From: Staphylococcus sp. NAM3COL9
Lineage (GTDB): Bacteria; Bacillota; Bacilli; Staphylococcales; Staphylococcaceae
DNA: 64,000 nucleotides
Direction: 5' to 3'
Assembly: GCF_001431205.1 (NCBI RefSeq)
Contig: NZ_LGPC01000011.1
Location: forward strand, 465,596-529,595
The number at the start of each line of letters is the position of its first letter. Position 1 is the stretch's first letter. The notes below the pieces were generated by a model. That model saw nothing but the letters and a program-made list of their open reading frames with translations, searched no databases and was not told the origin of the DNA. Positions 1 through 10,864 of this stretch are shown in pieces. The translations under genes and the position numbers were made by a program.

Positions 1-204
1 TGGCACAGCTTCATTAACAGTTAAATTCTCACTATTTTTAATAAGTTGCTCATAACGAGATCCTTCAGCAATTTGTAAATAACCCAATCTTAAAACAATT
101 ACTGCGAAAATGAATACAATAACACCAAAAATAAAACTGATTCTTTTATTCATTGTATTTCTAATCTTTTCATCATTTGATTTTTCTTTTAGTCTTTTTA
201 GCAA
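1..204 (-). CDS. Class B penicillin-binding protein (PBP3-like), 5' end only
   Basis: This partial gene runs off the left edge; 68 N-terminal residues are visible. A short basic cytoplasmic segment (LKRLKEKSNDEK) is followed by one membrane helix at about residues 22-42 (ISFIFGVIVFIFAVIVLRLG). The typical class B PBP juxtamembrane segment YLQIAEGSRYEQL comes next. The protein should be a membrane-anchored peptidoglycan transpeptidase, but its catalytic domain lies outside the window. I chose a TTG start at 202-204 because AGAGGT sits 8 bases upstream; the nearby ATG is out of frame and soon stops. Similarity to staphylococcal PBP3, the usual neighbour of sodA, is from memory of the family. 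Confidence 0.8.
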   Translation of the reverse strand, partial: MLKRLKEKSNDEKIRNTMNKRISFIFGVIVFIFAVIVLRLGYLQIAEGSRYEQLIKNSENLTVNEAVP

Positions 205-280
205 AACAACATACCTCTATTCAAAAGTTCTCACTACAAATGATATATGAAATCAGACAATATTTCTATTATTTTAGTTA

Positions 281-311
281 AAAAAAATGACGACCTTTGA
301 AAAGGCCGTCA
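281..311 (-). terminator. Intrinsic terminator of sodA
   Basis: Arms 288-297 and 302-311 form a 10-bp stem with one wobble pair, followed on the minus strand by a run of seven T. It lies just past the sodA stop. Confidence 0.85.
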
Positions 312-326
312 TAATCGCCTGCTTAA

Positions 327-926
327 TTATTTAGCAGCGTTATATAATTCGTCAACTTTTTCCCAATTTACAACGTTCCAGAATGCACTGATATAGTCTG
401 GACGTTTGTTTTGGTATTTAAGGTAATAAGCATGTTCCCAAACATCTAAGCCTAGGATAGGAGTTTTACCTTCAGTTAATGGGTTATCTTGGTTAGGTGT
501 AGTAACGATTTCTAATTTACCATCGTTTACAACTAACCATGCCCAACCTGAACCAAAACGTGCTGCAGCTTGGTTAGCAAACTCTTCTTTGAATGCATCT
601 AAAGAACCCCATTGTTCTTTAATTTTATCAACAACAGTACCTTTTTCTTCAGAGTTTGGAGTTAATAATTCCCAGAATAATGAGTGGTTTAAGTGACCTC
701 CACCATTATTGCGAACAGCTGTTTGAATGTTTTCTGGTACACTGTCTAAGTTTGCAACAATTTCTTCGATTGATTTAGATTCTAAATCAGTTCCTTCAAC
801 TGCTGCGTTTAATTTAGTTACATAAGTGTTATGGTGTTTGCCATGGTGAATCTCCATTGTTTGTTGATCAATGTGTGGTTCCAATGCATCAAAACCATAA
901 GGTAAGTTTGGTAATTCAAAAGCCAT
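327..926 (-). CDS. sodA: Superoxide dismutase, Mn type
   Basis: SodA converts superoxide to hydrogen peroxide and oxygen in the cytoplasm. Its 199 residues are the normal family length. The metal ligands His27, His81, Asp161 (in DVWEHAYY) and His165 are all present. Residues 159-160 are Gly-Leu. In staphylococci this pair goes with the Mn-dependent SodA, and Leu-Phe goes with the cambialistic SodM, so I infer Mn use. A strong AGGAGG lies before the ATG. The gene is monocistronic: a terminator follows it and a candidate promoter lies at 959-987. Confidence 0.98.
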   Translation of the reverse strand: MAFELPNLPYGFDALEPHIDQQTMEIHHGKHHNTYVTKLNAAVEGTDLESKSIEEIVANLDSVPENIQTAVRNNGGGHLNHSLFWELLTPNSEEKGTVVDKIKEQWGSLDAFKEEFANQAAARFGSGWAWLVVNDGKLEIVTTPNQDNPLTEGKTPILGLDVWEHAYYLKYQNKRPDYISAFWNVVNWEKVDELYNAAK

Positions 927-958
927 AAATAATCATCCTCCTAATTAATCTTAAATAA

Positions 959-987
959 AGCATAACAAGTTATATTAATGACAACAA
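959..987 (-). promoter_or_regulatory. Candidate sodA promoter
   Basis: On the minus strand, TTGTTG and TATGCT are separated by 17 bases, with a TGT immediately before the -10 (extended -10 pattern). The match to consensus is moderate, so this is a candidate only. Confidence 0.35.
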
Positions 988-1332
988 TTAATATGCTTGT
1001 GAAAGCAATATATATCGCCATAAAATAATATTTGTCATCTTTAGTTCCTTTATTAGTATATCTCAAATCAGACCTATTTAAACATCTTTGACGAACTATT
1101 TTAAAAATTCAATTTAATTCATACTAACGGCCTATATTTAATCAACTAATTTTTAGTACAAAGAATTATTTTGTGATTTTTTACAAGTTATAAATAATTC
1201 GTTTTTGTAGGATTTTCTATTGTGTAATTTATTCATTCCTGTTTACCTAGCACATAAATAACGATAATTAAATATACAGACCATTAAATTCCTTATAAAT
1301 CAACTTAGAATAATAATTTCAAACTAAAAAAC

Positions 1333-1361
1333 AAGCCAAATGTCTTTATTAACATTGGCTT
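1333..1361 (-). terminator. Terminator of the znuC-znuB-zur operon
   Basis: Arms 1333-1343 and 1352-1361 pair (AAGCCAATGT type stem with one bulged base). T-rich tracts flank both sides, so it could work in either direction. Confidence 0.75.
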
Positions 1362-1394
1362 ATTTTTTATACTCTGAGTTAGTTTAAAATTAAC

Positions 1395-1808
1395 TTAAGC
1401 TTTTTGGCAACATTCACAAACACCATAAATTTCTAATTTGTGTGTATGAATATCTACTTGTGGTAAAAAAGCTTTAATTTGTTCAATTGGGCAAAAATCA
1501 ATCACTTTAGTGTCACCGCATGATTCGCAAATAAAATGATGATGGTGATGATCTGTACAAGCAATTCTAAATTTCATCTCTCCATCAAGTTCTGTACCTT
1601 CTACAATTCCTAAATCTTTAAAAAGATGTAAGTTTCGATATATGGTATCAAAAGAAATACCCGGATAATTTTCATCCATTTTTTGTTGAATATGCTTTGC
1701 ATTAATATATTTGTCTTCAGCAACGAAGATATCTACCATTTCTCGTCTTTTATTTGTATACTTATGACCGTTTGCTTTAATTATATCAATGGCTTCTTCA
1801 GTTTTCAT
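1395..1808 (-). CDS. zur: Fur-family zinc uptake regulator
   Basis: This 137-residue protein has the Fur layout: an N-terminal winged helix (about 1-80) and a C-terminal dimerisation domain. Cys94/Cys97 (CESC) and Cys131/Cys134 (CECC) form the structural zinc site, and a run of six His at about 87-92 sits in the regulatory metal region. It is the last gene of an operon with the zinc ABC transporter and overlaps znuB by 11 bases. That context identifies it as Zur rather than Fur or PerR. It should repress the operon through the box at 3476-3490 when zinc is sufficient. Confidence 0.93.
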   Translation of the reverse strand: MKTEEAIDIIKANGHKYTNKRREMVDIFVAEDKYINAKHIQQKMDENYPGISFDTIYRNLHLFKDLGIVEGTELDGEMKFRIACTDHHHHHFICESCGDTKVIDFCPIEQIKAFLPQVDIHTHKLEIYGVCECCQKA

Positions 1809-2658
1809 TTTTAACAGCCCCTTTTACCGCTCTTATTTTAAATTTCTGGTACATCATCGTTATTGCAAGGATAAGCACAAGTAACACTACAATCACACCA
1901 CCAGGAGAAATGTTCATATAAAATGCTAAGATTAACCCTCCTATGACTGACAGTTCTCCAATAACAACACTTAAGATGATTAACTGTTTAAAACCTTTCG
2001 TCATGCGCATTGCGATAGCTACAGGTAATGTGATTAACGCACTTACCAATAAGATGCCTACGACACGCATTGAAGCTGATATGACCATAGCCACAATAAT
2101 TATAAATAGAAACTGTATCCATTTAGGGATACCAATGACTTTACTGTACTCCTCATCAAATGACAATATAAATAATTCTTTATAAAAAGATAATATGAAG
2201 GCAATCACAATGATTACAATAACAACTATAGTAACTAAATCACTTTCAGTTACTGCACTAATTGAACCAAAGAGTAAACCAACAATCTCTTGATTAAAAC
2301 CATCAGCAAGAGAAATAAAAATCGCACTCAGTGCTATACCTGCACTCATAATGATAGGAATTGCAATTTCTTGATAATTACTGTAAGAAGTTCTAAGGTT
2401 TTCAATTAATAGTGCTCCTATAATAGCAAAAAGAATACCAAACCACATAGGATTTATAAATGTGAAAGCTGGTATAATCGTAACTACAAACATGCCAAAT
2501 GAAATACCACCTAAAGTGACATGACTTAATGCATCAGCAATAAGTGATAACCTTCGTACAACAATAAAAGCACCGATTAATGGTGCAATAAGACCAATAA
2601 GGACACCACTTATTAAAGAGTACCGCATGAAATCAAAATTGAGTAACGCTTCTATCAT
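1798..2658 (-). CDS. znuB: Zinc ABC transporter permease (ZnuB/MreB type)
   Basis: This 286-residue integral membrane protein of the ABC-3 permease family has about eight hydrophobic helices across its length. I place the start at the ATG at 2656-2658, which overlaps the znuC stop as ATGA; an upstream GTG would sit inside the ribosome-binding site. It forms the membrane channel for a zinc (possibly Mn) uptake system together with ZnuC. No binding-protein gene is adjacent, so the extracellular ligand-binding component must lie elsewhere, as is usual in staphylococci. Confidence 0.92.
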   Translation of the reverse strand: MIEALLNFDFMRYSLISGVLIGLIAPLIGAFIVVRRLSLIADALSHVTLGGISFGMFVVTIIPAFTFINPMWFGILFAIIGALLIENLRTSYSNYQEIAIPIIMSAGIALSAIFISLADGFNQEIVGLLFGSISAVTESDLVTIVVIVIIVIAFILSFYKELFILSFDEEYSKVIGIPKWIQFLFIIIVAMVISASMRVVGILLVSALITLPVAIAMRMTKGFKQLIILSVVIGELSVIGGLILAFYMNISPGGVIVVLLVLILAITMMYQKFKIRAVKGAVKNEN

Positions 2659-3428
2659 GATGAACAACACTCCCTACTATGTTGGTGATCTACAAATTGA
2701 ATAGGGTGTCCATATATCTTCGATATTTCAACTTCATCCAATGATTTGAAATCTTCAGTAGAACCATGAAAATGTAAATGTTTATTTAGACACGCTACTT
2801 CAGTAGCTGTATCAGCAACAACGCCAATATCATGCGTCACTAAAATTATTGTTACACCTTCATGTTTAAGTGTCTCTAGTGTTTCATAAAATTCACTTAC
2901 ATGCTTGGCATCGATTCCACTTGTAGGTTCATCTAATATCAACACTGACGGCTCGCTAATTAGCGCTCTAGCTATTAATACACGTTGCTGTTGTCCTCCT
3001 GAGAGTTCAGCTATGTTTTTATCTATCAAGTGTTCAATATTCAATCTTTTTAATACTTTTTTCACTTTGCCTTCATCAGTTTTATTAAACCATTGAAGCA
3101 TTTTTTTACGTTTAGTTAGACCACTAATTACAACCTCTTTCACACTTGCTGGGAAACCAGCTTTAAAAGCTTGCGCTTTCTGGGAAACATAACTGATTTT
3201 TAGCATAGACTGTTTTCCATTGTAATCTTTACCATCAACATAAATTTGTCCTTTTTGTATAGACAATAATCCAAGTATAATTTTTAGCAAAGTTGATTTC
3301 CCTGCCCCATTTGGGCCGACAATTGCTAGAAATTCACCGCGATTAATTTTAATATTTATATTTTCAAGTACTTGTTTATTGTCAAAATAATAATCAATAT
3401 TTTTTAATTCGAATACTGGCGTAGACAT
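2655..3428 (-). CDS. znuC: Zinc ABC transporter ATP-binding protein
   Basis: This 257-residue ABC ATPase has Walker A GPNGAGKST at 38-46, signature LSGGQQQR and Walker B VLILDEPTSG. It powers import through ZnuB. The start is the ATG preceded by GAGGTG; nine extra upstream residues in the longer reading frame would include that site. It is the first gene of the znuC-znuB-zur operon, directly downstream of a good promoter overlapped by a candidate Zur box, which implies repression in zinc-replete cells. The C-terminus is His/Cys-rich ([10 protein letters not shown]), compatible with metal contact but not proof of it. Confidence 0.93.
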   Translation of the reverse strand: MSTPVFELKNIDYYFDNKQVLENINIKINRGEFLAIVGPNGAGKSTLLKIILGLLSIQKGQIYVDGKDYNGKQSMLKISYVSQKAQAFKAGFPASVKEVVISGLTKRKKMLQWFNKTDEGKVKKVLKRLNIEHLIDKNIAELSGGQQQRVLIARALISEPSVLILDEPTSGIDAKHVSEFYETLETLKHEGVTIILVTHDIGVVADTATEVACLNKHLHFHGSTEDFKSLDEVEISKIYGHPIQFVDHQHSRECCSS

Positions 3429-3446
3429 GTTTTCACCTCGTTTTAT

Positions 3447-3475
3447 ACTATACAACGTAGATGTAATTATGTAAA
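3447..3475 (-). promoter_or_regulatory. Promoter of the znuC-znuB-zur operon
   Basis: On the minus strand, TTTACA and TATAGT are separated by exactly 17 bases, about 20 bases upstream of the znuC start. Confidence 0.7.
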
Positions 3476-3490
3476 TAGTAATCTTTACGA
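3476..3490 (-). promoter_or_regulatory. Candidate Zur box
   Basis: The minus strand reads TCGTAAAGATTACTA. It matches the low-GC Gram-positive Zur operator TCGTAATNATTACGA at all but two positions. It directly abuts the -35 element of the znuC promoter, the expected place for repression. Confidence 0.65.
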
Positions 3491-3494
3491 CTTA

Positions 3495-3533
3495 TTAAAA
3501 AAACGAACACTTTTGTTAAATAAAAGTGTTCGT
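3495..3533 (-). terminator. Terminator of cshB-nfo
   Basis: Perfect 12-bp stem (3503-3514 with 3522-3533, ACGAACACTTTT), followed by a T run on the minus strand. Confidence 0.9.
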
Positions 3534-3547
3534 ACTTTATATTAATT

Positions 3548-4438
3548 TTATTGATTTAAAAGTTTGTTTTGTAATTCAGGATCAAATTGTTGTTGTTTCA
3601 ACATTTCAATCTCTAGTTTGTAAGGAGGTTTTTTACTTTTTTTATCTTCGCCTACAAAAGGTGTTTCTAAAATTTTAGGTACATCTTTAAACGCCTCATG
3701 ATGAACGATGTAATTTAAAGCGTCAAAACCAATATAACCAAAACCAATATTTTCATGTCTATCTTTATGAGCACCAATATCGTTTTTACTATCATTCACG
3801 TGTACAACCTTAATTCTATCCACGCCTACAATTTTATCAAATTCATTTAGTACGCCATCAAAATCTTCTTTAACATTGTATCCTGCATCGTGCGTATGGC
3901 AAGTGTCAAAACACACTGATAATCTTTCATTATGATTAACGCCATCGATAATTTGAGCTATTTCTTCAAAATTTCTTCCAACTTCTGAACCCTTACCAGC
4001 CATTGTTTCTAAAGCAATTCTTACATTATTATCATTAGTTAGGACCTCATTAAGGCCTTCAATGATTTTTTTAATACCTACATCAGCGCCTTCACCTACA
4101 TGTGACCCAGGATGAAGTACGATATCCTTTGCACCTAGCGCTTGTGTACGTTCAATTTCACTTTGTAAGAATTCCACACCTAAATCAAAAACATGTGGTT
4201 TTATAGTATTAGCAATATTAATAATATATGGCGCATGAACAACAATATTTGAAAGACCATGTTGTTCCATAATTTCGTGACCTTTTTCAATATTTAATTC
4301 TTCGATGGGCTTTCTTCTAGTATTTTGAGGCGCACCTGTGTAAATCATAAAAGTAGATTCGCCCAATTTATGTGCTTCTTCAGCTGAACCTTCTAACATT
4401 TTTTTACCATTCATAGATACATGAGATCCCAATAACAT
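3548..4438 (-). CDS. nfo: Endonuclease IV (apurinic/apyrimidinic endonuclease)
   Basis: Nfo cleaves DNA 5' of abasic sites in base-excision repair. The 296 residues fit the family, a TIM barrel with a trinuclear zinc site. Family signatures seen are [32 protein letters not shown] and VVHVNDSK. I chose the ATG at 4436-4438 with GGATAGGTG ahead of it over an upstream GTG. It lies 9 bases after cshB in the same operon. Confidence 0.96.
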   Translation of the reverse strand: MLLGSHVSMNGKKMLEGSAEEAHKLGESTFMIYTGAPQNTRRKPIEELNIEKGHEIMEQHGLSNIVVHAPYIINIANTIKPHVFDLGVEFLQSEIERTQALGAKDIVLHPGSHVGEGADVGIKKIIEGLNEVLTNDNNVRIALETMAGKGSEVGRNFEEIAQIIDGVNHNERLSVCFDTCHTHDAGYNVKEDFDGVLNEFDKIVGVDRIKVVHVNDSKNDIGAHKDRHENIGFGYIGFDALNYIVHHEAFKDVPKILETPFVGEDKKSKKPPYKLEIEMLKQQQFDPELQNKLLNQ

Positions 4439-4447
4439 ACTAGTCAC

Positions 4448-5788
4448 CTATCCTTTTTTATTTTTCCTCTGTTGTCGACTTTCTTGTTTACTAAATTGTT
4501 TACGCTCTTTAATTTTTAAATCATCTAAATCACGTTTAAATTTCTTTTTATAACCAGGTTTAACCTTTTTCTTATTACTTTTTACTTTATGTTTTAATCC
4601 GTTTGTTAAATGATCATCTTTATTTCTACGTTTTCGACGGGTGTTGTGGGCTTTTACAGCTTTTAATTCACCATCTTTGATATCAACATTTTCAAATTCA
4701 TAGCCACGTTGTTCAATCAAAGTGACATTTTCTTCTTCATCTGGGCTATATAATGTAATTGCGACACCTTTATATTGCCCACGTCCAGTACGTCCTACAC
4801 GATGGGTAAAGAAATCAATATCTCTTGGCACATCAAAGTTAATTACATGGCTCACACCGTCGATGTCTATACCACGTGAAGCTAAATCACTTGCTATAAC
4901 AAATTGAAATTCTAAGTTTCTAACACGTTTCATTTGTTGCTTACGTTCTCTTGGTGTTAAACCACCGTGAATCATCCCTAATTTCAAACCAGACGCAGCT
5001 AATTGTTTTGCTAATTCGTCCGCACTATCACGACTATTACAAAAAATTATACATAGATAAGGGTTTAAAATATCAATAAGTTTTAAAGTTTTTTCAACTT
5101 TTGCTTCACCTTTTGTTGGAATTAAATAAAATTCTATATTCCTTTTATTTTTTTGAGTATTTTCAATTTCAACATACTCAGGGTTTTCTAAGTATTTGTT
5201 TAAAAATGGGTGTAATGATTTGGGTATAGTGGCGCTAAAAACTGCAATATGTGCATTCTCATCTAATCTTGTAGCCACATAATCTACTTCTTCGATTAAA
5301 CCTAAATCAATCATTAAATCTGCTTCATCAATAACCAAATAGGAAGCTAAATGAACATGTAAATCCCCATTTTTAGCTAAATCATTTATACGTGTTGGCG
5401 TGCCAATAATAAGTTGTGGTTGGTTTTTTGCTCGATTACGGTCTTTTTCTATATCTGTACCACCAATAAATAGCTTTACAGAGACTTCATTTTTAAATTT
5501 GGCTAAGTGACTAGCTACATCAAATAATTGTTGTGCTAGCTCTCTTGTAGGGGCTACGATAATTGCTTGTGGTTCTTTATATTCTGTATTGATTGCATTC
5601 ATTAATGGTAATAAAAATGCATGGGATTTTCCTGTACCAGTCTGTGATTGACCTATTAAATTTACCTGTTTCAATATTTTTGGAATTACTCGACTTTGTA
5701 TTTCAGTTGGTTGAGTAAAATTCAAATCCTTCACAGCGTCTAATAGACTTGGTTCTAAATTAAATTTCTCAAATGGGTGATTCGCCAT
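4448..5788 (-). CDS. cshB: DEAD-box RNA helicase
   Basis: This 446-residue ATP-dependent RNA helicase has a Q motif (FTQPTEIQSRVIP), Walker A SQTGTGKS, DEAD (VIDEADLM), SAT (FSATIP) and motif VI HRVGRTGRG. The tail from about 370 is highly basic (Lys/Arg-rich) and probably binds RNA. The length and short basic tail match CshB rather than the longer CshA. Likely roles are ribosome assembly and RNA remodelling, for example in the cold. AAGGAGG precedes the ATG. Confidence 0.93.
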   Translation of the reverse strand: MANHPFEKFNLEPSLLDAVKDLNFTQPTEIQSRVIPKILKQVNLIGQSQTGTGKSHAFLLPLMNAINTEYKEPQAIIVAPTRELAQQLFDVASHLAKFKNEVSVKLFIGGTDIEKDRNRAKNQPQLIIGTPTRINDLAKNGDLHVHLASYLVIDEADLMIDLGLIEEVDYVATRLDENAHIAVFSATIPKSLHPFLNKYLENPEYVEIENTQKNKRNIEFYLIPTKGEAKVEKTLKLIDILNPYLCIIFCNSRDSADELAKQLAASGLKLGMIHGGLTPRERKQQMKRVRNLEFQFVIASDLASRGIDIDGVSHVINFDVPRDIDFFTHRVGRTGRGQYKGVAITLYSPDEEENVTLIEQRGYEFENVDIKDGELKAVKAHNTRRKRRNKDDHLTNGLKHKVKSNKKKVKPGYKKKFKRDLDDLKIKERKQFSKQESRQQRKNKKG

Positions 5789-5897
5789 GTCTTGGCCTCC
5801 TTAAATCTTCATCTTATCTATTATAAAGCATTAGCTTATAATTTTGAACTAAATTATTTAATCATACTGCATATCGTAATCATTTATTGTAAATAAT

Positions 5898-5938
5898 AAT
5901 AGCTCGAACCTACTTGTCATAAGTAAATTCGAGTTATT
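5898..5938 (-). terminator. Terminator after yqfO
   Basis: Arms 5898-5915 and 5921-5938 pair over 18 positions with three mismatches or wobbles and a short loop, and a T-rich tract follows on the minus strand. Confidence 0.65.
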
Positions 5939-5944
5939 CACGTA

Positions 5945-7048
5945 TTATATATATTCAAATGGATCAGTATTTAATTGGGATGCGTTTATATTGAAATCAA
6001 TTTCTTCGTCGTTTAACCATGTTATTAAAAGTTGACGCAATCCATCTTTCATCACATATTCACTATAATGGTTAATATCTAATAAATTAACACCTGCAAT
6101 TTTAGCGTCTAAAGCATCATGATGTTTAATATCTCCAGTCACAAATATATCTGCGCCTTTATTAGCTGCAATATACTCAAAACCAATACCCGATCCACCA
6201 ATAACAGCGACCGTTTTGATGTGTGAATTTAAGTCACCAGTAAATCGGACACTTGGCATTTTCAATTTTGTTTTAACGTGCTTCACAAATGATTCTGCTG
6301 ATATAGATTCTTTAAGTTCACCAATCATACCTAAACCATAATTTGCCTCTTTTTCCATTTTTATAAAATCATAAACCGGTGTTTCATATGGATGATACTG
6401 TGCGATTAATTGTTGTGCTAAAACACGTTGATCTTCTTCAATCATAAATTCCAATTTATACTCTTCAACATGTTCTACAGAACCTAATTCACCAATTTGT
6501 GGATTCGCATTACCTATGGGTTTAAATTGTCCATCCCCCGGGCTTTCAAAGAAGCAATACTCATATTCGCCTTCTTGTGCTAAACCAGCTTCACTCAGAC
6601 TTTTTTTGAAAGTTTCTAAATTCACTTTTGGAATAAACACTTGGACTTTAAAATACGGAATTGTTTCTGGATTTAAAATATGTTGGTTGCCTAATTCGAT
6701 TTTATTGGCAAGCATCGCATTAACACCTTTTGGATAGACGTCTAAATTTGTATGCAAGGCAATAAGGTTAATGTTATTTTGAATTAACTTACGTATGATA
6801 GCACCATAACCATCTTGCTGTGTAATACTTTTAACGCCTTTAAATATAAGCGGGTGATGGCAAACTATTGTATTACATTGATTTGTCAATGCTTCTTCAA
6901 CTACATCATCAGTACAGTCAAGCGCAGTCAGAACTCCTGTAACTGTAGAAGATGTATCACCAATAAGTAAGCCCACATTATCCCATGATTCAGCCGTATT
7001 CAATGGTATATGCTTATTAATATTGTGAAGTAATTGTTCAATATTCAT
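5945..7048 (-). CDS. yqfO: NIF3-like dinuclear metal-binding protein (YqfO)
   Basis: This 367-residue NIF3/DUF34 family protein carries metal-ligand motifs CHHPLIF (about 63-69), ALHTNLD and the C-terminal GDIKHHDALDA. A central insert (about 125-230) gives the long three-domain form found in Bacillus and Staphylococcus. A GTP cyclohydrolase I type 2 label is common in databases but is not supported. Its start codon directly follows the trmK stop (TAAATG), so the two genes are translationally coupled. Confidence 0.9.
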   Translation of the reverse strand: MNIEQLLHNINKHIPLNTAESWDNVGLLIGDTSSTVTGVLTALDCTDDVVEEALTNQCNTIVCHHPLIFKGVKSITQQDGYGAIIRKLIQNNINLIALHTNLDVYPKGVNAMLANKIELGNQHILNPETIPYFKVQVFIPKVNLETFKKSLSEAGLAQEGEYEYCFFESPGDGQFKPIGNANPQIGELGSVEHVEEYKLEFMIEEDQRVLAQQLIAQYHPYETPVYDFIKMEKEANYGLGMIGELKESISAESFVKHVKTKLKMPSVRFTGDLNSHIKTVAVIGGSGIGFEYIAANKGADIFVTGDIKHHDALDAKIAGVNLLDINHYSEYVMKDGLRQLLITWLNDEEIDFNINASQLNTDPFEYI

Positions 7049-7726
7049 TTATATCACCTCATTGATTAAATTAATTTCATGATTGATTTCATTTAAGCGT
7101 TCGGCGTGATGTTGCGGATTTAAATTCTGCTGTATTGTATATAATGCTTCTCGTTCGCGTTTCCATTTTTTAAAAAACAAATTATTTTTATGTTTTAATA
7201 ATTCAGGACCAAATTTCAATGCTTGTGATGATAAAGGTTCAACACCTTCTAAATAATCTGCAACAATAATTTCATATATATGGCCCTTTTCTTCTAATAT
7301 ATCCTCAGCTATAATACTGTAATTCATTTTGATAAGTTGTTTTCGTATAGCACTAGATTGGATGTTGCTTTGCAAAATTAATCTTGGTTGATTTGTTAAT
7401 TTTTCAGAACCTTCATCTAGTATTTTAGCAATTAAAGGCCCCCCCATTCCACAAATAGTAATCGATGAAATATCATCACTAGTTTGAATTACAGATAAAC
7501 CGTCACCGAGTCTAACATCAATAACTGAATGTAGTTGTTGTTCAATGACATTGCGCCTTGATGCTTCAAACGGTCCTTTGATTACTTCACCAGCAATTGC
7601 TTTTTGCGTTAAGTTATTTTCAATTGCAAAAATTGGTAAATATGCATGGTCTGAACCGATGTCCGCTAGACAATAACCTTGTATATAAGTACTTACTTTT
7701 TTTAATCTTTGATTTAATGGAATCAT
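7049..7726 (-). CDS. trmK: tRNA (adenine22-N1)-methyltransferase
   Basis: This 225-residue Rossmann-fold methyltransferase has the SAM motif DIGSDHAYLP at about 22-31 and the GMGGP loop that typifies TrmK. It methylates A22 in the D-loop of certain tRNAs. A coiled C-terminal tail begins near 170. It pairs with yqfO as in other Firmicutes and lies downstream of rpoD, from which a strong palindromic hairpin separates it. Confidence 0.92.
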   Translation of the reverse strand: MIPLNQRLKKVSTYIQGYCLADIGSDHAYLPIFAIENNLTQKAIAGEVIKGPFEASRRNVIEQQLHSVIDVRLGDGLSVIQTSDDISSITICGMGGPLIAKILDEGSEKLTNQPRLILQSNIQSSAIRKQLIKMNYSIIAEDILEEKGHIYEIIVADYLEGVEPLSSQALKFGPELLKHKNNLFFKKWKREREALYTIQQNLNPQHHAERLNEINHEINLINEVI

Positions 7727-7754
7727 AAAAGTTCTCCTCTATGTATATGTAAAA

Positions 7755-7786
7755 AGCTCTTTTGTACAACGTTGTACAAAAGAGCT
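7755..7786 (-). terminator. Perfect palindrome between rpoD and trmK
   Basis: Bases 7755-7770 are the exact reverse complement of 7771-7786, giving a 32-bp perfect inverted repeat with A/T runs on both sides. It should terminate rpoD transcripts on the minus strand. Read-through or a separate promoter would be needed for trmK. Confidence 0.85.
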
Positions 7787-7792
7787 AAAAAG

Positions 7793-8971
<1,179 letters not shown>

Positions 8972-9036
8972 TTAAAATCACATTTTAGTATACAGGCTGT
9001 TAATCCTATTAATATACACATACATTCATTATTGAA

Positions 9037-10821
9037 TTAATTCATTCTATTTTTATTATGATTTACAATTTTTTCTAAATAATATTTTTGCAATTCTAAA
9101 TCACCTAACCTTGAAGCCTCCCGTAGCTTATGATTAAGCGATTCTATCGTTTCTTCATTTCTATTAGATGTTAGTGTATTTACATAGTCATCAATTTCAT
9201 ATTCAAATGGTTCTTCATTTATCATATAGTTGTCTAATGATATAAATGCTTCCTTGATTTCATTGGAATCAATGTACTGTAAAACGTCACTAATATTAAA
9301 TATATCATTCTCAGAGTAAAACTGGTGTAAAATATTAAATATACGCTTAAAATACTCATTTGTAAAGTCTTCTACTTGAAGTAATTTGTGATAATTCAAG
9401 AAAGTGTCTTTATCATTCATAAAATGTTTTAATAAAGCACGTTCTGCTTTTTCGTTTTTGTTTAAGTTATTAAATTGTGGGACTGTTGGTAATTGATACA
9501 CTTGAGGTTGATAATAATCTTGTTGCTGTCCTACTTCATTATTTAGACTATCCAAGCTAACTTTAAACAATTCCGATACTTCTTGCAATATCTTTTTACG
9601 AAGTATCGATGACTTCATGAGTGATATGTCATTTGTTATCTCTTTTAAATATCTTTCATAAGATAAATCATTATTGTCTATTTCATCTTGATGTATATGC
9701 ACTTTATATAAAATAAATGATTTCTTTTCATGTTCTACATAATAGTTAAATGCATCAGCGCCGTGTTTCCCAATATATTCATCTGGATCCATATCTTTTG
9801 GAAGTTGTACCACAAAAACATTAAACCCTTGTTCTAATAATGCTTGACCTGATTTCAATGTTGCTTCGCTACCTGCGAAGTCGCCATCAAACATTAAAGT
9901 TACATTAGATGTAAGTTTTTTTATGAAGGCAATATGTTCTTGTGAAATTTGTGTACCCATGCTGGCAACGACTTGTTTGATTCCTGCTTGGTCAACTTTA
10001 ATAACATCCATAAATCCTTCTAATAATATAATCTCATCATTTTTTCGTATCGACTTTCTAGCCTTATCAACATTGTATAACAATCTTCTTTTCTGGAAGA
10101 TGGGTGTTTCAGGACTATTAAGATACTTGGGTTCTTGATTGGTATATGTTCTACCGGAATAACCTACTGTTCTACCTTGAGCGTTCATCAGTGGAAACAT
10201 AACTCGATCTCTAAATCGATCATAGTAACTAAAGTTCTCTTCATTTCTAGACAATAAACCCGATTCATAAGCTAATTGAATGTCGTAACCTTTCTTTTGT
10301 AAAAAATCATGGCAGAAATGAGAATTCTTTGGTGCATATCCAATTTTTCTTGCATCAATTAATGCATCTGTAAATCCACGTTCTTTTAAATAATTTAAAG
10401 CTGCTTCACCTTCAACTGTTTTCTTCAATGCATAGTGATAATATTCTTGCATAAGTTCATGCATTTCAATCATTTGCAAATCTTCAGACGCGACTTGATG
10501 TGTATCATCTTGCCCTGAAGCACTTTGGTCAGTTTCAACTTCAATGTTTACACGTTCACCTAATTCTTTTACTGCTTCTGTAAAAGGTATATCTTTAATT
10601 TCTTGAGTAAACTGAAAAACATTCCCACCTTTTTTACAACCAAAACAATGACAAATTTGTTTGTCTTCTGACACTGTAAATGACGGTGTTTTTTCATCAT
10701 GAAAAGGACACAAACCAATATAATTGCGTCCCCTTTTTTCTAATTTGACATACTCGCTTACTAAGTCGAGTATGTCAGTCTTATCTTTTATTTCATTTAT
10801 TGTTGATTGTTCTATTCGCAA
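9037..10821 (-). CDS. dnaG: DNA primase
   Basis: DnaG makes RNA primers at the replication fork. The 594 residues hold a zinc finger near the N-terminus ([11 protein letters not shown]...CHCFGC), the TOPRIM core (EGFMDVI and the DGD of MFDGDFAG, about 260-345) and a C-terminal helicase-binding domain. I chose a TTG start at 10819-10821. AGGTG sits at the right distance, and the upstream GTG of the longer frame lies inside that site. The resulting N-terminus (MRIEQS) fits the family. Confidence 0.96.
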   Translation of the reverse strand: MRIEQSTINEIKDKTDILDLVSEYVKLEKRGRNYIGLCPFHDEKTPSFTVSEDKQICHCFGCKKGGNVFQFTQEIKDIPFTEAVKELGERVNIEVETDQSASGQDDTHQVASEDLQMIEMHELMQEYYHYALKKTVEGEAALNYLKERGFTDALIDARKIGYAPKNSHFCHDFLQKKGYDIQLAYESGLLSRNEENFSYYDRFRDRVMFPLMNAQGRTVGYSGRTYTNQEPKYLNSPETPIFQKRRLLYNVDKARKSIRKNDEIILLEGFMDVIKVDQAGIKQVVASMGTQISQEHIAFIKKLTSNVTLMFDGDFAGSEATLKSGQALLEQGFNVFVVQLPKDMDPDEYIGKHGADAFNYYVEHEKKSFILYKVHIHQDEIDNNDLSYERYLKEITNDISLMKSSILRKKILQEVSELFKVSLDSLNNEVGQQQDYYQPQVYQLPTVPQFNNLNKNEKAERALLKHFMNDKDTFLNYHKLLQVEDFTNEYFKRIFNILHQFYSENDIFNISDVLQYIDSNEIKEAFISLDNYMINEEPFEYEIDDYVNTLTSNRNEETIESLNHKLREASRLGDLELQKYYLEKIVNHNKNRMN

Positions 10822-10864
10822 CTTAATCACCTATTAGACATTAATTACAACATTATAGCTTTTT

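Larger units (their letters stand above)
927..1394. other. Intergenic region between zur and sodA
   Basis: This 468-base AT-rich stretch holds no credible gene. It contains the sodA leader with a candidate promoter (959-987) and the zur-end terminator (1333-1361). I saw no convincing metal- or peroxide-response operator in between. Confidence 0.6.
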
